Source of the DNA: Omphiscola glabra
Lineage: Eukaryota > Mollusca > Gastropoda > Lymnaeidae
Length of the DNA stretch: 64,000 nucleotides
Direction: 5' to 3'
Assembly: GCA_964017045.1 (NCBI GenBank)
Contig: OZ024811.1
Coordinates: forward strand, 15,811,312-15,875,311
Shown: positions 60,341 to 64,000 of the stretch, piece after piece
Layout of the letters: each line of letters opens with the position of its first letter
How positions within the stretch are numbered: the first letter of the stretch is position 1
Program-made: the position numbers and the translations under genes
Notes under the pieces: model-generated
What the model was told of the DNA's origin: nothing
Database searches by the model: none
Seen by the model: only the letters and a program-made list of their open reading frames with translations

Positions 60341-60691
60341 CCTGAGTCTCCTGCGACAACAAATTGAAGCGGACACTTGAATAAATGAATGAATGCATGA
60401 TGGACAAAAATAACTGGGACAAAAATATGATACTTCTGAGACATACTACATTCTTCAGCAACACGACTTATCTAAGGTAAATGTAGCAGTCTATTACTTT
60501 CCCAAACAGGCCAATAGCCATATCCCCCCCCCCCCCAACCCCAAAAAAAAATTTAATCTTTCAGATACCACTGAAATCATACCTTAATTGTTAAGCCAAC
60601 GAAACCAGACAGTGTAGAGGTCCCTTGACCGTAGCTCATCACACTAATTAGTATTCCCTATGTTTCCCCGTAGTTCTTCTGTGATCGCAAC
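60341..60691. other. Unassigned interval with a C14 run
   Basis: C14 near 60525 followed by an A run. No gene is supported. Confidence 0.4.
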
Positions 60692-60764
60692 CAGTAAGAT
60701 AGGAAGTAAGATGGACAGTAAGATAGGAAGTAAGATGGACAGTAAGATAGGAATTAAGATGGAC
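60692..60764. repeat. 24-bp tandem repeat, three copies
   Basis: The unit is AGTAAGATAGGAAGTAAGAT plus GGAC. Confidence 0.9.
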
Positions 60765-60921
60765 AAATATTTAGTCAGCCCCCAAATATTTAGGTTTATT
60801 TTAAAATAAATTAGAGCCGATAAAAGATTTTCGACTTCCGTGGTGGCTCCTGTCACTTATTTTGAAGGAAATATGTTTTTGTTGTTGTAGTGTTGTTTTT
60901 TTACTCTCGACGATCCATAGG

Positions 60922-62306
60922 TATAACAGCGTTGATTTGTCGATAACAGCGTTGATTTGTCCGATAACAGCGTTGATTTGTCCGATAACAGCGTTGATTT
61001 GTCCGATAACAGCGTTGATTTGTCCGATAACAGCGTTGATTTGTCCGATAACAGCGTTGATTTGTCCGATAACAGCGTTGATTTGTCCGATAACAGCGTT
61101 GATTTGTCCGATAACAGCGTTGATTTGTCCGATAACAGCGTTGATTTGTCCGATAACAGCGTTGATTTGTCCGATAACAGCGTTGATTTGTCCGATAACA
61201 GCGTTGATTTGTCCGATAACAGCGTTGATTTGTCCGATAACAGCGTTGATTTGTCCGATAACAGCGTTGATTTGTCCGATAACAGCGTTGATTTGTCCGA
61301 TAACAGCGTTGATTTGTCCGATAACAGCGTTGTTTTGCCCGATAACAGCGTTGATTTGTCCGATAACAGCGTTGATTTGCCCGATAACAGCGTTGATTTG
61401 TCCGATAACAGCGTTGATTTGTCCGATAACAGCGTTGTTTTGCCCGATAACAGCGTTGATTTGTCCGATAACAGCGTTGATTTGTCCGATAACAGCGTTC
61501 ATTTGTCCGATAACAGCGTTGATTTGTCCGATAACAGCGTTGATTTGTCCGATAACAGCTTTGATTTGTCCTATAACAGCGTTGATTTGTCTGATAACAG
61601 CGCTGATTTGGCCGATAACAGCGTTGATTTGTCCTATAACAGCATTGATTTGTCTGATAACAGCGTTGATTTGTCCGATAACAGCGTTGATTTGTCCGAT
61701 AACAGCATTGATTTGTCCGATAACAGCGTTGATTTGTCCGATAACAGCGTTGATTTGTCCGATAACAGCGTTGATTTGTCCGATAACAGCATTGATTTGT
61801 CCGATAACAGCGTTGATTTGTCCGATAACAGCGTTGATTTGTCCGATAACAAAGTTGATTTGTCCGATAACAGCATTGATTTGTCCGATAACAGCGTTGA
61901 TTTGTCCGATAACAGCATTGATTTGTCCGATAACAGCATTGATTTGTCCGATAACAGCGTTGATTTGTCCGATAACAGCGTTGATTTGTCCGATAACAGC
62001 GTTGATTTGTCCGATAACAGCATTGATTTGTCCGATAACAGCGTTGATTTGTCCGATAACAGCATTGATTTGTCCGATAACAGCATTGATTTGTCCGATA
62101 ACAGCGTTGATTTGTCCGATAACAGCGTTGATTTGTCCGATAACAGCATTGATTTGTCCGATAACAGCGTTGATTTGTCCGATAACAGCGTTGATTTGTC
62201 CGATAACAAAGTTGATTTGTCCGATAACAGCATTGATTTGTCCGATAACAGCGTTGATTTGTCCGATAACAGCATTGATTTGTCCGATAACAGCGCTGAT
62301 TTGTCC
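60922..62306. repeat. 21-bp tandem array, about 66 copies, open in several frames
   Basis: The unit is GATAACAGCGTTGATTTGTC plus C. The first unit lacks one base; the rest stay in register. The left 25 or so units are nearly identical; the right half mixes GCGTTG and GCATTG, with rare AAAGTTG. A 7-codon period without stops keeps frames open on both strands: SDNSVDL and ICPITAL on +, INAVIGQ and LLSDKST on -. The - frame 62324-60801 has a true ATG and a 57-residue unique C-terminal end, but no recognised domain. Confidence 0.95.
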
Positions 62307-63038
62307 GTCGGTAAGAAAAAGCATTTATAACAGCCGCAGGCGGGAAGCCAAACAGAAAACTTGCACTATTTTAGATTGTTATGCGGAGCGCGAACGTCTT
62401 AAAGTGCACACAGTTGTAGTCATATGAAAAATACTACTTCTTATTACTATTCGTGTTAAATATATTTTTAACACTGGGGAATTTGGGGTAAATAAAAATT
62501 CTTCGCTAATATTGCGCTACTACGGAAAATGTAGTTTATTTCGGGCGTAAAATTGGGGGAGACATTAGAATGTTTATATAACTATTTACGCGGTGCCATA
62601 ACTAAATGTGGGGGAGTGTACCGTTCCGAGTTGCTTCGATGAATGTTTATTAAGAGCATAATAAAATATTTGTATGTATGAGGATAGGTCTGCGATTTTT
62701 AACAATTTAAATTAATGGGACAATTTTTTCAAATTTTCTTTTTTTATGACAATGCTTTGTGCTGTCTATACTTCAGACGCCATGCTTTCACTTAGTTTAG
62801 AGCCTCTAAAGTCATGTAAACTACATTGAAATCTCTGTTGATGAAGTTGATGAGATGTAATATACTATACAAGATGGTCGTGGGGGGTAAAAACTACTGA
62901 GAGGGGGCGGACACCGGATTTATTCTTTCATAGATAAAACAATTTTACACACAAAAATATCGACAATTTTGTTTTCGCTCATGACGTTACCTTCTTAAAA
63001 TTGAGTCTTTAACACGCCCAATGTACTTGTGTAAGTAG

Positions 63039-63074
<36 letters not shown>

Positions 63075-63518
63075 CTACTACTGGGATTGTACGTTACGCT
63101 TCATATTTTTTTCTTTTATTCGACCCTGCCTTCAATAGTTTATTTGGTCACGCAACAAAAGATTTTCATTCATGAATGGTTTCAAAATCACCCCGTGACG
63201 TCAAAAGTCACATCGGATATTCTCCTCTTTGCAGAAGTAGCTATTCTTTGGGGAGGCCGATCACGTGGTACCACAAAGAAAAATATATTTCGAGTCAATG
63301 GTCGTACTTTAACCTGTTATCACAGCGTTATCGAGTGACCTCTCTAATTTGAATTTTTACTTCAATTCATAAATGTATCAGTGGGGGTCATGGCGGAAAA
63401 GTTCGCGTGACATTCTGCGATCACTCTGTACGTTAAATAAATTGCTGTCTCATCGTAGGATGGGAATCTTGTTGGCCTTTCCTATACCTTTTGTCAAACA
63501 ATGCGTACTTCGGCGTAT
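62307..63518. other. Unassigned interval with an (AT)n microsatellite
   Basis: (AT)16 at about 63040-63072. No gene is supported. Confidence 0.4.
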
Positions 63519-63807
63519 CCGGACATTTGATCGAAAGAAATTTCGTCGACGGAAAATTGATCGACGGAAATTTGATCGAACGGAAATTTGGTCGAATCGT
63601 TTTTTTAGTTTATACGTTAAACTTTTGCGTCAAATTTCTTTTTGAAAGCATTATTTTGTTTTACTATATAGTATAGTGCGTTCAAAAAGAAATTTGACGA
63701 ACATTTTAACGTCTGAACTGAAAAAAAGATTCGACCAAACTTCCGTTCGATCAAATTACCGTCGATCAATTTTCCGTCGATGAAATTTCTTTCGATCAAA
63801 TTTCCGG
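63519..63807. mobile_element. Fold-back element with arms of about 130 bp
   Basis: Left arm from 63519 (ATTTGATCGAAAGAAATTTC, GTCGACGGAAAATTGATCGA) and right arm ending at 63807 are imperfect reverse complements, down to CAAATTTCTTTTTGAA near the centre. The loop contains ACTATATAGTATAGT. The outer part of each arm is built from GATCGA and GGAAATTT words repeated three to four times. The class is unknown. Confidence 0.85.
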
Positions 63808-64000
63808 TAACCTTACTTCGGTGGTAGGAAAAATGCAATACACGGCGTGTGAGAAACCTTTGACCTACAATATTGGTTACTTGTGTCTGAACTAACTAAT
63901 CACGCATTTTATTTTGATAATACAGAGATTCTTTGACGTAGTTATATATTTTTTTTAAAAAAATAACTAGTTGACTATCCTATAATCTCAACGTCACTGC
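63808..64000. other. Window end, nothing seen
   Basis: AT-rich sequence without features. Confidence 0.4.

Overview
The window looks like nuclear DNA of a mollusc, most probably a heterobranch gastropod (inference). It is AT-rich, gene-poor and full of degraded transposons, minisatellites and homopolymer C/G runs. Gene starts lie in plausible Kozak contexts next to splice acceptors and poly(A) signals, so it is eukaryotic. Retrotransposon tails, a Helitron relic and SPIN-like hAT elements fit invertebrate, especially snail, genomes. The species cannot be fixed from the sequence alone.

Three confident protein-coding genes lie on the + strand: 17065-18135, 44870-45892 and 53539-54462. They are paralogues of one family. 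Each has a short N-terminal helical domain that resembles the UBA domain of IAP proteins, a low-complexity Ser/Thr-rich middle with a conserved acidic motif (DVVDG...YEDxVDN type), a conserved helix, and a C-terminal C3HC4 RING with exactly the cysteine/histidine spacing and 'TV-T-[FY]-L-S' tail of IAP (BIRC) proteins. None has a BIR domain. Each coding region is one uninterrupted exon preceded within 41-190 nt by a good 3' splice site, suggesting a shared layout of a 5' non-coding exon plus one coding exon. They are probably E3 ubiquitin ligases derived from the IAP lineage. This cluster is the best candidate in the window for something little described.

The rest is accessory. Region 1-3800 holds a LINE remnant, a 17-bp satellite, CT-rich tracts and a hAT MITE. 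Region 5-10.3 kb has a hAT element, a Helitron relic, a 143-bp repeat, a 36-bp array open on both strands and a SPIN-like hAT copy. Region 12-16 kb has short arrays, a 37-bp array and a LINE 3' end. RING gene 1 is followed by 46-bp and near-perfect 57-bp arrays (18.2-20.6 kb). Region 21-30 kb is rich in hAT MITEs and arrays. Region 30-44 kb is AT-rich with a 43-bp array, a fold-back element and a 12-bp array. RING genes 2 and 3 lie among further MITEs and arrays (44.8-54.5 kb). Region 54.6-64 kb has a LINE tail, a hAT element with a broken transposase C-terminus, 29-bp and 21-bp arrays, and a second fold-back element. By rough hand addition, tandem repeats occupy close to a quarter of the window.

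No tRNA, rRNA or CRISPR was found. Long reading frames over the arrays result from periods divisible by three and are treated as repeats.
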